Source of the DNA: Daldinia sp. FL1419
Taxonomy: Eukaryota; Ascomycota; Sordariomycetes; Xylariales; Hypoxylaceae
Direction: 5' to 3'
NCBI GenBank assembly: GCA_025201765.1
Contig: MU623341.1
Coordinates: 310,001 to 374,000, forward strand
DNA: 64,000 bases
Shown here: in pieces, positions 1 to 12,202 of the stretch
How positions within the stretch are numbered: the first letter of the stretch is position 1
How the letters are laid out: each line of letters starts with the position of its first letter
The notes under the pieces: model-generated
What the model was told of the DNA's origin: nothing
The model's database searches: none
What the model saw: only the letters and a program-made list of their open reading frames with translations
Translations under genes and position numbers: made by a program

Positions 1-760
1 TCTTTTCTGTCCTACACCTCCATCTACCAACACAACACCTCCTTACTTCTCGAGCACCGACTTCGAGATTCCCTCCTACTATTGCCACTCCGCTCTCTCC
101 TTCCACCATATACTACTTCTGCTTAATACAAAACCCGTATCAACCCTCGGGTCCACCTTCCTCCCCTGCTTAATTATGAATGGTGTATAGAGGGATGGAT
201 AAAAAAAACGAAACCCGATCCCAATGCTCGCCAACAGTGCAAATCCCACCAGCGCCGTGCTGCGCTCTACTAATTAAACGGCCTGTGTCTATCTCATAAA
301 AACGAGAGTCGTGAAAGGAAAAAGATATTCATTCGTATCTCGGGTAACGCCAAGCCTTGATCCTAATAGGAAATCATGTATTCGAATGGCCGTCTTCCCG
401 GGGCTCTGTAGGGGTATTATTCCGCAAATAATGCGCGGGGTTGATCCAGGCTGCAATTCAAGGCGTTGAAAGGTTGTTTATACCTCGGATACACGGTTCG
501 AATGTGGCAGCACTATCGAGGCTCTTAGCCCGCGCAAGCAAAATCCATCGAGAAGACAAGTATAGAATGACACACAGCAACCAAGACTCGATAGGATGAA
601 TACCTTAGACCAGGATGCATTAGTAGTAATAAAAATTGGCGCAGGAACTCCATCCGGTATCAGTTCTAGTCTATAAGATCGCTAGTATGCCACGCTACAT
701 CGGGTTTAACCTGCAGTTTAATCAGCTCTATTATTCATTTATAGTTGAGCAATATTTAGA
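1..760. other. Non-coding stretch downstream of the casein kinase gene
   Basis: No reading frame with recognisable coding content was seen on either strand. This is the 3' flank, and probably the 3' UTR, of the minus-strand casein kinase gene ending at 761. No repeat or RNA gene was recognised; a GGTTCGAAT near 488 resembles a tRNA B box but has no tRNA arms around it. Confidence 0.5.
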
Positions 761-2327
761 CTAACCGCAGCAAAGGACCTTCATGAACTTTTGGAATCCT
801 GTCGGTTGGGGCTCTGCGGCTATTCCATTGCCCGCGGCCGGGGATCCCATATTCGTTTGAGGTGCCATCCTCGTTGGTAAATTTTGGTTGCTGTTCTGGA
901 ATTGGGCTTGGGTTGAAGGAGTTGGTGTAGCCATGTCCCGAAGGCCCCCCACCGCGCTACCTCGCTGCGCTCCCGTGGCGCCGAGGGCGTTTTGCCGGCG
1001 CTTGTCCGTCTGTCTGGCTGGAGACGGAGGTGGGGGCTGCGCGGCGTTTAAACGCTCGTGAGTAAGGCCGCCAGGGGTGTTGACACGAGATTGGTTGTGC
1101 ATCTCTCTGGCAGAAATGCCTGGCTGCTTGTTCGGGTTGTGGTAAGGCCCAGGCTTGTGCATAGCATCCCAGCCTTTTGAGGATTCCTTGCTAATCTTCA
1201 TCCAGTCATACTCGCCATCCTCCACCTCACCAGTGTTCTTGAGGGCCTGGGTGAATAGCTCACGTAAGTAGTCGTAGTCGGGAGTATCTTCGAAGCCAAG
1301 GTTCCTCACATACGTAAGGTACTTGTTGAATTCTTCTGGGAAACCTTCGCATAGATCCTTTATAGGTGTTGTCTGCTTCTTTTCACCAATCTTCTCGTAT
1401 TTCTGCTTGTTCGTTGCAGCCTTTAAGCCTTGCCACGGCAACCCACCACGAAGGAAGTACATGAACACATGGCCAAGAGCCTCGAGATCGTCGCGCCGGG
1501 ACTGTTCGCGTCCAAGATGAGTATTGATACTCATATATCGGGCAGTTCCAGACAACGACTTTCGCTCTCGATACGGAATGTGCTGCTTAGTCTTGGGGTC
1601 TCGGTACTGTTTGGCCATACCAAAATCGACGACGTGAATGACATTCGCGGCTTTGGTGCCAGGACGACCGATGAGGAAGTTGTCAGGCTTAATATCTCTA
1701 TAAATGAGATTCTTCTCGTGAATGGTTTGCACTCGGGAAAGCTATAGGCTCAGTTTAGTTTCCACACGTAATTGGTCTAGTAATTTTTGCAGGACGGTTT
1801 ACCATTTGCTTCGCTACCATCACAACCGTCTTGATAGTAAATCTTCGGTTACAGTGATCGAATAGGTCTTCCAACGAGGGTCCAAGCAAATCTATGACAA
1901 GAATGTTATGAAGTCCTTCCTGTCCAAAATAGTAGACATTAGGGATGCCAGCTAGGAAACGGGAGCGTGTTAGTTGCAGAAGCCACATTAGTATAGCATA
2001 TTAGCTAACTTACGGCATCCAACAAGAATCTTGTATGTACGATATTCATCTCGTAATTGGGGCGCATCGCTTTTCCGTGGTTCCTATTAAGCGAACACGA
2101 TTAGAACAGGTTGCACGGCGTGGAGGAGTGATTGCTAATTGACCGAAGAGCGAAATAACCTCGCTGACGGCAGATGTAGATAGAATCACATTACTTACAA
2201 ATTTGATAGCGACTTGCTGGTTGTTCAGTAAATTGGTGCCTTCAAAAATGACACCAAATGATCCTTCGCCGATCTTCTTTCCCACCCTATAGTGGACGCC
2301 CACAACGTTTGACGACGAGGAGGCCAT
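761..2327 (-). CDS. ck-1b: Casein kinase 1, YCK/CK1b-type, membrane-anchored
   Basis: Four exons on the minus strand: 2327-2199, 2083-2014, 1951-1803, 1741-761, giving 442 aa. Introns start GTAAGT (2198, 2013) or GTAAAC (1802). The N-terminal kinase domain shows the glycine loop GEGSFG (about residues 20-25), VAIKF with the ATP-binding lysine, YRDIKPDN as catalytic loop, VDFGMAK as the DFG motif, and the CK1 signature around SINTHLGREQSRRDDLE. The tail is Pro/Gln/Asn-rich and ends LCCG. A C-terminal Cys pair in yeast Yck1/Yck2 is palmitoylated for plasma-membrane attachment, so the same is inferred here. The family phosphorylates pre-acidified Ser/Thr and acts in endocytosis, nutrient signalling and morphogenesis. 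The N-terminal sequence fits the YCK/CK1b subfamily rather than the HRR25/CK1a clock kinase. The start at 2327 is the first ATG before the conserved N-terminus. Confidence 0.95.
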
Positions 2328-3561
2328 TGTGGATGTATGAAGCCGTTGTCGATTAGGAGTCGGGGACCAGCAGGAGACGGAAGCAACACGGTCGGAAGGG
2401 GGCTACAAGAGAGCGAGTGTCGCTGGTCCGACACGAGTACCCTAAATACTCGAAACGACTCAGAAAAACCGAAAGCTCATCCCCTCGAGTTGTATTATTT
2501 CAATTAGGACTCGAGATAGCTGAACTGACGGGATTAGTCAATCCTTGCCAGATGGTTGTTAGGTGAATTGATAGATCGGGATGGATTGAAAAAGTGACTT
2601 GAGAAAGTGAAGATCAGGAAGGGAGGAATTTGGGGGAGAAGCGGTCGGGGAACGGCAGTGGCTAGAGTGACAGCAGAGTGGCTAAGGAAAGGTAAGAAGT
2701 TGCAGGTGGTCCTAACTGCGCCGCGACCCCCTTTAGCCTTGATTTCAAAAAAAGGTACAATACCTACCTTAGTACCTAGGAGGTACTAGGTAACCCATAC
2801 TACCTGCATTAGGTACCTAGGCAGGTATATACATACTGTACCTACCTAGCATAACCAATGAATAGGTACTTATCCACATATACGATGTACTTCAGGTACG
2901 TGCCCTAACGTGCTACCTAATGCGCCCAGGCAAGCCAGGTGGAAATTCTTGGGCGCAATTGGGTCAATCGAGTACTTCGTACTAGCCAAATTGCAGCGTA
3001 TTTTAGGCGGGGCCTAAGTAATTTTAGGTCGTGCTGGGGGACCACCTGAATCAACACCGGAACAGAAGCTTTACTGAATGCGGGCAGTAAAGGCTGGGCA
3101 TTGGGGGCAATGGAGGGGCGAAGGCTCCAACTCGCTCGCCAGGGGTCTTCAAATTCCAATCAAGAGCTACAAACTTGTCCGGTGCGACAATTCGATTATC
3201 AGTTGCCGGAGTGAATAGGAATAGACGAATTACAAGTAGTGCGCCTTAGTAAATAATTATATAATTGGCTATAACGACTGTCTCTATTCAGAAAGGATTT
3301 TCTTTTGAAGCAACTTTGCGAGACTCTCTACAAAATGTGTACACCGAAGAAGCAGAATATCGTACAAGGGAGAAAGAAATACAAAATATCGGTCTGTCCG
3401 TTTTACATGGCCTGGACCCTGGAGCGGTTTATTAGTTTAGGAGCTATCCCGACCTTGGTACCTCCCATGCTCGTTATTCGGCAAAATCATTGGTGCCCCT
3501 GGATGTAAAAGAACAAAAGAAGCCTTTTTATCCACAAGCTCTAATACGTAGATAATAGCTA
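2328..3561. other. Casein kinase upstream region with TACCTAGG motif cluster
   Basis: This holds the upstream region of the casein kinase gene. Beyond about 2750 there is a dense run of TACCTA/TAGGTA motifs, many palindromic (TACCTAGG, GGTACCTA), to about 2920. No convincing gene was seen; the small frames present have no splice support or family resemblance. The stretch ends at the inverted-repeat element starting at 3562. Confidence 0.5.
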
Positions 3562-3584
3562 AGAGGATGTTATGTTACATAAGC
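3562..3584 (+). repeat. Left terminal inverted repeat of the RIP-degraded element
   Basis: AGAGGATGTTATGTT followed by ACATAAGC. It pairs with 7046-7068, differing only at two adjacent positions (AC against GT), a pattern two transitions would give. Confidence 0.75.
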
Positions 3585-6500
3585 ATAGAAAAACTTATAA
3601 GGGGTAAATATAAGTATTAACTATGTGTTTTTAGGGTACCAATTAATTTATCCCCACCAAAATTTAGTTTATTTACAGTTTTACAATATTTTTTCATATA
3701 TTTAATAGATTTTAATCAATTTACTTAAATTTTTCTAAAAATAAAAAATATTTTAAAAGGTACTTTTCAATATTAAATTTTGTAAAAACATTCCCTTTTT
3801 ATTTAATTAAAACCAAATATAATTAAAATCCTTAAATAATGGCCTCGGAAAAGCCATCAGCAGAACATAATATTATCAATTATTTTAATAATTTCAATAA
3901 CTACAAAAAACTTCAAAAAACCTAAAATATATACAAACCCTTTTTCAAACCTTTGTTACGTTAAAAGTCTCCTCAACTCTAATAATAACCAATTTAAATA
4001 TATTATATATATAAAAAAATCTATATATTATATTTTAAAAAATTAACTTATTTTTCATATTCATTTAAGGAATATAAAAATTTTTATTAATAAAAAACTT
4101 ATAATATTCTTTTATTATATTATATAAGGTATTTTTATATATATAATTAAAAATATATTTAAATAATTTAACTAAATTATTCATAATACCTTTTATAAAT
4201 ATTTAAAATATTTAATTATATTTATTAAATTATTTATTAAACCTTCCAATGTACCAATTATATACAAATATATTATTAATAATATTAAATTTTACCCCTA
4301 ATTTAATAACATTATTAATATTATTAACAAATTTCATTTTATTATATAAATTATAAAAAATAAAGATACTTAATAAAATCAAAAAAACTTTATTTTAACA
4401 AATATATTAATTATATATAACTTTAATAATAAATTTATATATATATTAATTAATTAAAAGAGCTTAATTAATAATACAAAAATATTTAATAAAGCCATTA
4501 ATAATAACAATTTTACAATATTTAAAGAAAAATACCTTCTAAGAAACGCTGGGTTTATAAGTGACAAAAAATTATTTATACCTTTTCAAAATATATAATA
4601 TCACCTCCAAAAAATAATATTCAACCAAATAAAATCTAAAACAACTAAAGAATTATATAATTTAAATATAATTAATTAAAAAATATTATTAAAAAGGCAT
4701 TTAGGTATTAAAAAGGTATTTTTACAATTTTTACAAAAAAACCCTACTTAAAAATTAAATCACACTTTAAATTAATATATGTAATTATAAATCTCTGTAA
4801 TTTCCTCCTCAAATACAACAAAATCAACCTTTTATAAATAATAAATATTAATTCCAATACTTATATTAACAATAACCATCCAAGAAACAATTTTATGAAA
4901 TTTGAAAAGCAAAGGGGGTTAAATTCGTAAACAAATTAAATATAAACACAAAAAACTATTGAAATATGAAGGATATATATTAAATATTTAATTTGAAATA
5001 TATTTTAAAATATTATTAAAAATGGTTAAATAAAGTAATAAATTAATATATATAATATTTATTATTTTATTTATAATATTTATTATTATTTTTTGTAAAA
5101 AAAATCCTAAAATTAACTTTTTTTTACATTTAAAATTTTATTTACAAATAAATTTATTAATAAATATTATATAAAATATATTTAATTTAATAATGGAATA
5201 AAATTATATATATTATGATATTTTTATATATTATAAAAATATCTTTATTGTTATTAAAGGGATTTAAATTATACAAAATACTTTAAAGCCTTACAAATTG
5301 AATGTAAGGGGTTAGAATATATTGAAATATATTAAAAAAATATTAAATACATTAAATATCCTTAAAATTAAATATTATTTTTTAAAATTGTTTTATTTTT
5401 AAGGTTATAATTATCAAATTTACAAGCCCTTATTTTATTATTAATATTATATGTTATTTTTAAGTAACTAATAGGTCCTCCAATATTTTCCACCTAATTA
5501 ATTTTCTTATTAAATAATTTAAACCATATTAAATAAAATATATTGTTTAAACTAAAAAACATTATAACCAATCTATTATATTTTACCTAAATAAATAATA
5601 CATACAATATAACATTATTATTAATTTTATCCAAATATACCTAATTTAATATTTTTAATATTTTACAAAAATCTTATTTTTTTCTAACCAAAATTTTCTC
5701 TACTTTTAATAATAAAAATACCACACTTTTTAAACCCTCTTTAACTAACATACTATTCATTTCTCAACCTTTTTTACATATAATACAAAATAGGCAAAAA
5801 ATATCATCATCTTTCATAATATTCTTATATTTCTTATATTATTAAAAAATTTTGAAGATTTACTCAACTATAAATAATTCATTATCAAAATTATTAAAAA
5901 GATTATTGGAATTATTTGAAATAATAATAATTATATTAATAATTATATTATTATATAAAATAATAAAAATAATCTTAAACCTAATAACCAAATTACTTTT
6001 AACTTTAAATTTACTATTAAATATTTTTTCTATTAATTCTCAATACTCTAAAAACTTTAAACAAAATGGCTTAACTTCAAAATATACTTATATAAATTAA
6101 TAAATTATTTAAATAATAAAAAAAAAAAAAAATATATAACAAAATATAAATCCTATTAATATACCTTAATTACCACTATTTAAACCTCTTCATCCCAACT
6201 AAATCCACTTTAATCTAATAATTAAAACCAAATAACAACCTTATCTTATAAATATTTATATTTATTTTTAATTTATTTAAATATAATTTCCACATCAAAA
6301 TAACTATTTAACATAATAATTACTTAAATAAAAAACCTCTTTTTCAAACCACCAAAAATAATCCTTATATTATTATTTACTTATTTACAAAAAACCTCAA
6401 GTGCAACTAAGACAAAATCAAAATTCCAATTAAAAAATTTAACTTAAATAAACATTTATTAATTAAATAAAATTTAATTAAAAAAAAAGATTAATTAAAA

Positions 6501-6641
6501 ATTAAAAAATAAATAAAAATCTATTAAAATTGCTATAATAATATAAATTCATTAAATTCAAAATATTATTATTTAAATTAAAAATTTAAATAAATTATTT
6601 TATTAATTCACCCTTCTTATACATAAATCCAAAATTTTTTA

Positions 6642-6713
6642 ATTAATAAATTTAATAAAATTAATAAATTTAATAAAATTAATAAATTTAATAAAATTAA
6701 TAAATTTAATAAA
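6642..6713. repeat. Four perfect copies of an 18-bp AT tandem repeat
   Basis: The unit ATTAATAAATTTAATAAA is repeated four times without a mismatch (6642-6659, 6660-6677, 6678-6695, 6696-6713), inside the AT-saturated element. A shorter run of AAAATT-like units follows near 6782-6808. Perfect identity suggests expansion after the element had been bleached of GC. Confidence 0.85.
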
Positions 6714-7045
6714 ACCAATAAAAAAAATCCAAACTATTTTACACTCAAAACTTATTTTTAAAACCTATAAATTCCCAATATTAAAATTAAAATTAAAATT
6801 AAAATTAAAGTTTTATTTAAAAAAATATTTAATATTAAAAAATCTCACAATACCCCACAATATATAAACCTTTTAAATTATATATATAAATCAAATTTAT
6901 AAATATAAAACCATAAATATTTAAAAATTTATTAAAATTAAGGTTAATATTAATTAGTTAAAAATATAATAAGTATCGCCCCACAATCAAGCCATATTTC
7001 AACAACTTATATGTTAAAATTAGCACAAACTATAAGTAAAGCACT

Positions 7046-7068
7046 GCTTATACAACATAACATCCTCT
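7046..7068 (-). repeat. Right terminal inverted repeat of the RIP-degraded element
   Basis: Reverse complement of the left terminus at 3562-3584, 21 of 23 bases identical. Normal base composition resumes just beyond it. Confidence 0.75.
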
Positions 7069-10000
7069 AAAAGTCAATCTTTAAATAAGAAATTGTATTT
7101 ACATCATCAACCCGGGTACGGACGAGTATTTGCGACATTCTTATCTAAATAAAGTCAAGTTGAGTTTATCGCAAAGCGAATTAATTGGTCGCTTCAAAAT
7201 GATTGACAGGTAGATAATGTAATCACGAAAAAAGATATTTATTTGCATTGACGATCGACCATCAGACCATCACGGACCAGCTGCTTTTCGGTACGGACGT
7301 ACATATGAAGGGGCGTGAGATTGGAGTTGATCAGAACCAGACCTGATAAAAGGTGCACTGGGTTTTCCATAAACTTGTTGCACGTTTTGCTACAAATTAT
7401 GCACCTCGCTCTCAAACCGTTAATACTACGGGATTTAATGCAGAGTACATATCGGTGCTATGTAAACCTCGAGCGAAAATGAAAAGATTATTTGTTCTGG
7501 TGTCCCTTAAGCCAGGCTTACGTAGTCCCGAATCCCCGAGAACAGGAAACAAGGATAAGTTCATAAAACGAAAAAAGAAGATCAAGGACGAAAGGACGAA
7601 AAGGAAGGGTCCAGATCAAAAAAGTTGCATCCCTAATAAAGTTGATTGGTTATTAGAGAATTAAATACCCCAGTTGGTTAGATCTTTATACAAGCCAAGA
7701 GTTCATATTTGACCAATTATCTTTTTCTTTATTTTTTTTTTTTTTTCTTTAGATGATAGCTGTGTGTGATAGCTGCTGACTCCTGAGACTTTAAGCCAAT
7801 CTTCTGGTTCGTTATCACAGGCTTACGATAACGTTGTTATACGCATCTCAATCATGGAATACTCATAACTTATATAGCAGTGCATTTATTCTCCAGAGGC
7901 GAGTTCTATATAGGTACCTAACCTTATTCAACCAGCAAAGTAAGTCGGCTATCGTCGATCTGAGTGCATATTAGATTTCGAATCCGATCGATCCGCCTGC
8001 GTTCATTTATCCCCAATTTACTCTCCAGGATATAGTAATTGCGAGTTTCTTAAGCGAGATGGCCGGATGGTTGCTACATTACACTTACATAGGCAGATAG
8101 GGCTGTCCTCTCACGTAAATAAGAAATCCGCGTACTCGCAATTAATGGGAAACCCCTCTGCCCTGGATACAGCATCATAAACTACTTGTAATACTGAGGC
8201 TATCCAAATTGGCAGTTTTAGGCGGCTGCTTATTTGCATAATCAAGATAATCTAAGTACATAGTAAGACTTGAGACGAGGATATCCGAGCCGTTATTGCC
8301 GTCAGATAATGCAAGAAGATCCAATAAAAGAACATCATCAACAAAGCACATCAACCAGGTCATCGAGTCATCTTACACGAGACCAATTCCTAAATTTTCT
8401 AATAATACCTAACCTAGGTATATAATATATATCAAGGTTTCTTCTAAAAGAGGTAGATCTACCCTCTGACAACTCATAGGCAGCACAGAAGCAGCACAGA
8501 AGCAGTTTGCTGCGCTCGTCGAGCGACGCATCCAACCCTACCGAATACTCTGCCAAGATTATGAGCCCCGTAGCTGTTTTGTAGCTGAAAACAGCCTCAC
8601 CTATTGGTGCCGAGTTTTTCCGAACGGCTGCAGAGCTGAAGCCGGAGCAAGGTTTCAGACTCAGCCACCAACACGTTCCCCATTGGGTGGTGAGAGCTGA
8701 GTGGCACCAACTCTGAATTACTACTTCTGAGATGTACGCGATCCCGAACTCTTGTTTCGACCTCATCTCACTTTGTTCATTGCATCTCTCTTAATCCGTC
8801 TCTATACAATAGTAAGGTGAGAATAAATCATATACGCATGATGTCGCATTCGAAATAAGGTATAAAACACTGACACTCCCGACGTTTCAACCGTGTCGTC
8901 AGAGGTTACATCCCACCGGAAGAGGGAGAGACACAAGGCGTTGTCCTTGTGTCTTAGAGTGGACTTGTAAGACAGACACTGCGCACAAGACACGTAAAGC
9001 CCCAGTCTAGGGGAAGGAATAAAAAAAATATTTCGGCAGTTTAGCTTTGGTTGTATTTAAGTCAATTTATGTATAGTTCGAAAGAAAAGGGACAGGAAAG
9101 TAAGCAGTCCTGATATGAGACGAAAAAAAAAAAAAAAGCCCCAGTCCAAAGATCAATACTTACCGTATGCGTCCGTTCGAAATATCATGTGAAGCCACAA
9201 AACAGTGAGGCTATCGCTAACGCATATTATATAGCGAATTAATCGCCTCCCTACAACAATAGCTTTCAGAATCCCCGAGGAATGCATCTGCACCGGAAAA
9301 TAAGCAGGACAATACATCCCACGCCTGGATAGACCCTTGAATTAATATACTGCTAGGACATCTACACGAACTTATATCGCAGGGCTGGCAAGTACGCTCG
9401 GTAGATTAATAATTACATATATGTATCAATATATGACACGTTAATAACGAAGGGCAATCATCAGCCTAGCTTACTCACCTACTCATATGAGGCTCTAGCC
9501 GGGGTGTTAAGTATATGGTAGTCGAAGACCCCTAGACAGCATATTCAACGCAAAAACTCTAACATTCAATTCTTATTTTTGAAAATACATTCAAGATCTT
9601 CAGTCTAAACAATATCAGCGGACTAACTATCATCGTGAACTAAAAGCTTACTTGGAACAGAGTCATCTATCTGTAGGACCATACTCATGATATATCTAGG
9701 TGCATAAGCCAATAACCACTTAATCTATGCCAACCACAAAGTCAGGTAGGCCCCCTTTATTACTTAGTATTCTTTCCATATCTAGTTACATAGCAACTAC
9801 ATAACCAGCATCTTATTTACAGCTTCAATTATCCATTTGCTCGTGCTCTGAAACTATGCTCTAACAGGAGACAGCGTTGAGCGATATACCTATGGCATGC
9901 ACGTGTCAGGTTCCCAGCTTGTGCTACATATAGAGCACACGGCTTATACTATACGTAGTCGTCTTTAGCCATAGCTGTAGATAGGTTCTTCGCGGAGCAA

Positions 10001-11110
10001 GGAAGTTGTTTCCTTGCTTCTTGGTCCGCCTCGTGACAGCACGTATGGGCAAACTACGATGGCACTACAACTTCGAGATACCCTCTAGAAATATCGTTTT
10101 CATAATCTACCTAACTTACCATCATAGATTCTTTTCTATTTGTAAAAATGCTACTATTTCATCTTAACAACTATCCAGGCAACATGGGGTGAAAATATAA
10201 TCTAAGTTCGCATATTAATGAAATCCAGCATGGCCCAAAATCATTGGTGGCTTACCATACGACAATTTGTAACAAATCGCCTAACCTAGGTGTCTATCTT
10301 TCTGCCAATTACTTTGTAGATAAAAGCCATTTGCCGCTTATCTGCTGATAATATTTCGATATAAAGCCCACTCCTTTAGGTATAGTATTCTTTAGGTGCT
10401 AGTTATGATCCGGACATCCAGGAACAGGAGGGGAAGAAATGCATATTGGAATTGATTCTCTAGAGGGATATGATTGCGCAGCCATCTAGGTATTGCTGTA
10501 GCTTTGGAATATAATAATGGGTAAATACCTAGGTAGTGAGATAGGCAAACACGTAAATGTGACTTCTCTTTACCATTCTAGGAAGATGAAAACACTTATA
10601 ATTCACGCGTGCTTCATATATTTTGATGAAGTGGGATGCCACAATGTAGGTATTATACCCAGTATGATGTTTAGGCTGTCTGCAAATTTCTACAAGAATA
10701 GGTATATTGGTTCCGATTTACTGACATATTTTTGGGAACTTCGCATAGTCAGGGCCAAAGGAATTTCCAAAATTCACATGCAGTAGAGGGATTCCGAAAA
10801 GCCGTAGCCTATCTTCACAGAGAATCAAAACTCAAATGTAAACGTATTGCTGAATTTATTATAAATCCATGTATCATGATCCTTGTGGATGTATTCTGTC
10901 ATTATCTTGACCATACCTTGTATAACCCGTGCTTTTTAGTCCCACCGAACACCGTTTCCCCTAGTATAATGAGACCAAAAAAATATGCGGCCGGTAATGC
11001 TTAGACAGCATGCTTTGGTATACCCGGATCCTATTGTGACTTGACGGTATGCTCTATGTCCCATGTGGCGAGTGATTGAGCTAACAACGACTGTAGTGTT
11101 CGCAATGTTA
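7069..11110. other. Gene-poor region downstream of Dre2
   Basis: Four kilobases without a gene I can support. The longest frames (7353-7664 plus, 8368-8766 minus, 10517-11004 plus) mostly begin at non-ATG codons and resemble no family known to me. Visible structures are a poly-T tract near 7732-7746, a short 11-bp tandem repeat at 8480-8505 (GCAGCACAGAA, 2.4 copies), and a poly(A)-ended insertion at 9008-9134 listed separately. The last part is the 3' flank of Dre2. Confidence 0.4.
9008..9134 (+). mobile_element. Small poly(A)-tailed retroposed insertion with target duplication
   Basis: A stretch of about 127 bases ending in a 14-15-base poly(A) run is flanked by a perfect 12-bp direct repeat, AAAGCCCCAGTC, at 8996-9007 and 9135-9146. 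A direct repeat plus a terminal A-tract is the signature of target-primed reverse transcription by a LINE-type enzyme. The body has no reading frame and resembles no SINE or transcript I know. Some repeated A residues could belong to the tail, so the true duplication may be 9-12 bp. Confidence 0.5.
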
Positions 11111-12202
11111 TCATAGTTGAACGACGTTGTTGAGCAGCCGAACTTCCTCCCCGGGCTTAAAAGCTGGTAGCCCTATGTAGGGACATCCATCACATCGGAA
11201 AGCATCGCCTAGAGAACAGTTTCCACATGATCCAACCTTGCCTTTAACGGTGAAGTCGACCTCGTTTAGATCGTTAGAGTCAAGCTTGAAAGCCTGAAGC
11301 TTCTCGTCTGCCTGTTTTCTTCTTGCAGCATCTTCAGCTTCGAGCTTCTGAGCTAGGCCGCATGTGCAGTCCTTGCAAGCACGTCGCCGTTTGCCAACCT
11401 TCGGTACACACTCGGCGGCTGTGATATAGGTTAGGGATTATTATTGAATGAGGCTAATGGGGACGGGTTGCTTACGAATAGCTAGGGGTTTGTTCAAGTC
11501 TTCTTCTGTTAGTAGGGTATCCTCGTCAATTAGTTCATCGTCGTCATCTGGGGCATCGAAGTCATAGCTAAGGTCTACAAAACCAACACCGGCAGGGGTT
11601 GATTTTACAGTCGGAGGCACCATGTTAAGACTTGCGTCCTTTCCATTGGCTTGGTGAACGGTGACATTTTTCACGGCGGGGCCGGCATCACTCTTCTTCT
11701 TGTTCTTGCCCAGTCCTAGCTTAAGGGGGACAGCACTAGCCGCGCCGTCGTCTGGCTTGGAGAACCCGTCAGTACCGGGTAGTAAACCGGATAAGAGGGC
11801 CTCTCGTGCATCAGGTCCCTGACTATTCTGTGCCAGGGAACCATCTTGCGCTTGTATTTTTCCTCCGATTTTGAGGGTTGGTACGATCTTAGCGAAAACG
11901 TCACGGTTGAGCAAGAGTGTTGATTCGGCACGGGTGCCGTCGGCGTCTGTGAGGACCAAGATCAGGTCATATGTCGCGTCGGGAAGATTGACCAAACCGG
12001 CAGAAAGACGGTCCAGCATTTGTAAGTCGGTAACAGACCGGTCATGTGCGGCTAGGACGTCTCGTAACTTTTCCTCGTGGCTGGCAATGGATGGAGGGGC
12101 GAGGAGTAAGGTTCGGGGGCCGGAAGAGCCATTTTGGGTAGGAGTTGAGTTGAACACATCAAAATCTGATGTATTATCGATCGTCACGATTGAGGGAGAC
12201 AT
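11111..12202 (-). CDS. dre2: Fe-S cluster assembly protein Dre2 (anamorsin/CIAPIN1)
   Basis: Two exons on the minus strand, 12202-11476 and 11418-11111, give 344 aa; the intron runs from GTAAGC at 11475 to an AG at 11420-11419. Dre2 works with the diflavin reductase Tah18 in the cytosolic iron-sulfur assembly chain, passing electrons for early Fe-S cluster formation. The N-terminal 170 residues match the methyltransferase-like domain. An acidic linker (DAPDDDDELIDED) follows. The C-terminal domain has both hallmarks: the [2Fe-2S] motif ECVPKVGKRRRACKDCTC and the twin CX2C motif CGNC...CDGC. It ends RLLNNVVQL before the stop at 11111-11113. The two metal motifs lie in exon 2, so the intron separates linker from cofactor domain. 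The start at 12202 is the first ATG of the frame. Confidence 0.95.

Larger units (their letters stand above)
3562..7068. mobile_element. RIP-degraded DNA transposon with terminal inverted repeats
   Basis: A 3.5-kb block of extreme A+T content is bounded by an imperfect 23-bp inverted repeat: 3562-3584 starts AGAGGATGTTATGTT and 7046-7068 is its reverse complement, with 21 of 23 positions matching. Weaker similarity continues inwards for about 15 bases (both sides reach CTTATA). The block sits abruptly in DNA of normal composition, as expected of one insertion. Terminal inverted repeats indicate a class II element. No transposase can be read; the only sizeable frame inside (5852-6100) is low-complexity Ile/Leu/Asn sequence. 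A TA stands left of the left repeat but AA right of the right one, so a TA target duplication is possible but degraded. The composition fits RIP (C-to-T in repeats). Confidence 0.75.

Noticed and set aside
478..505. GGTTCGAAT sequence resembling a tRNA B box
   Set aside because: No acceptor stem, anticodon arm or A box can be drawn around it.
5852..6100. 82-residue reading frame inside the AT-rich element
   Set aside because: Composed almost wholly of Ile, Leu, Asn, Lys and Thr, as expected of random AT-rich DNA; no motif.
8368..8766. 132-residue minus-strand frame
   Set aside because: No recognisable family, no splice context and atypical residue order; not enough to call a gene.
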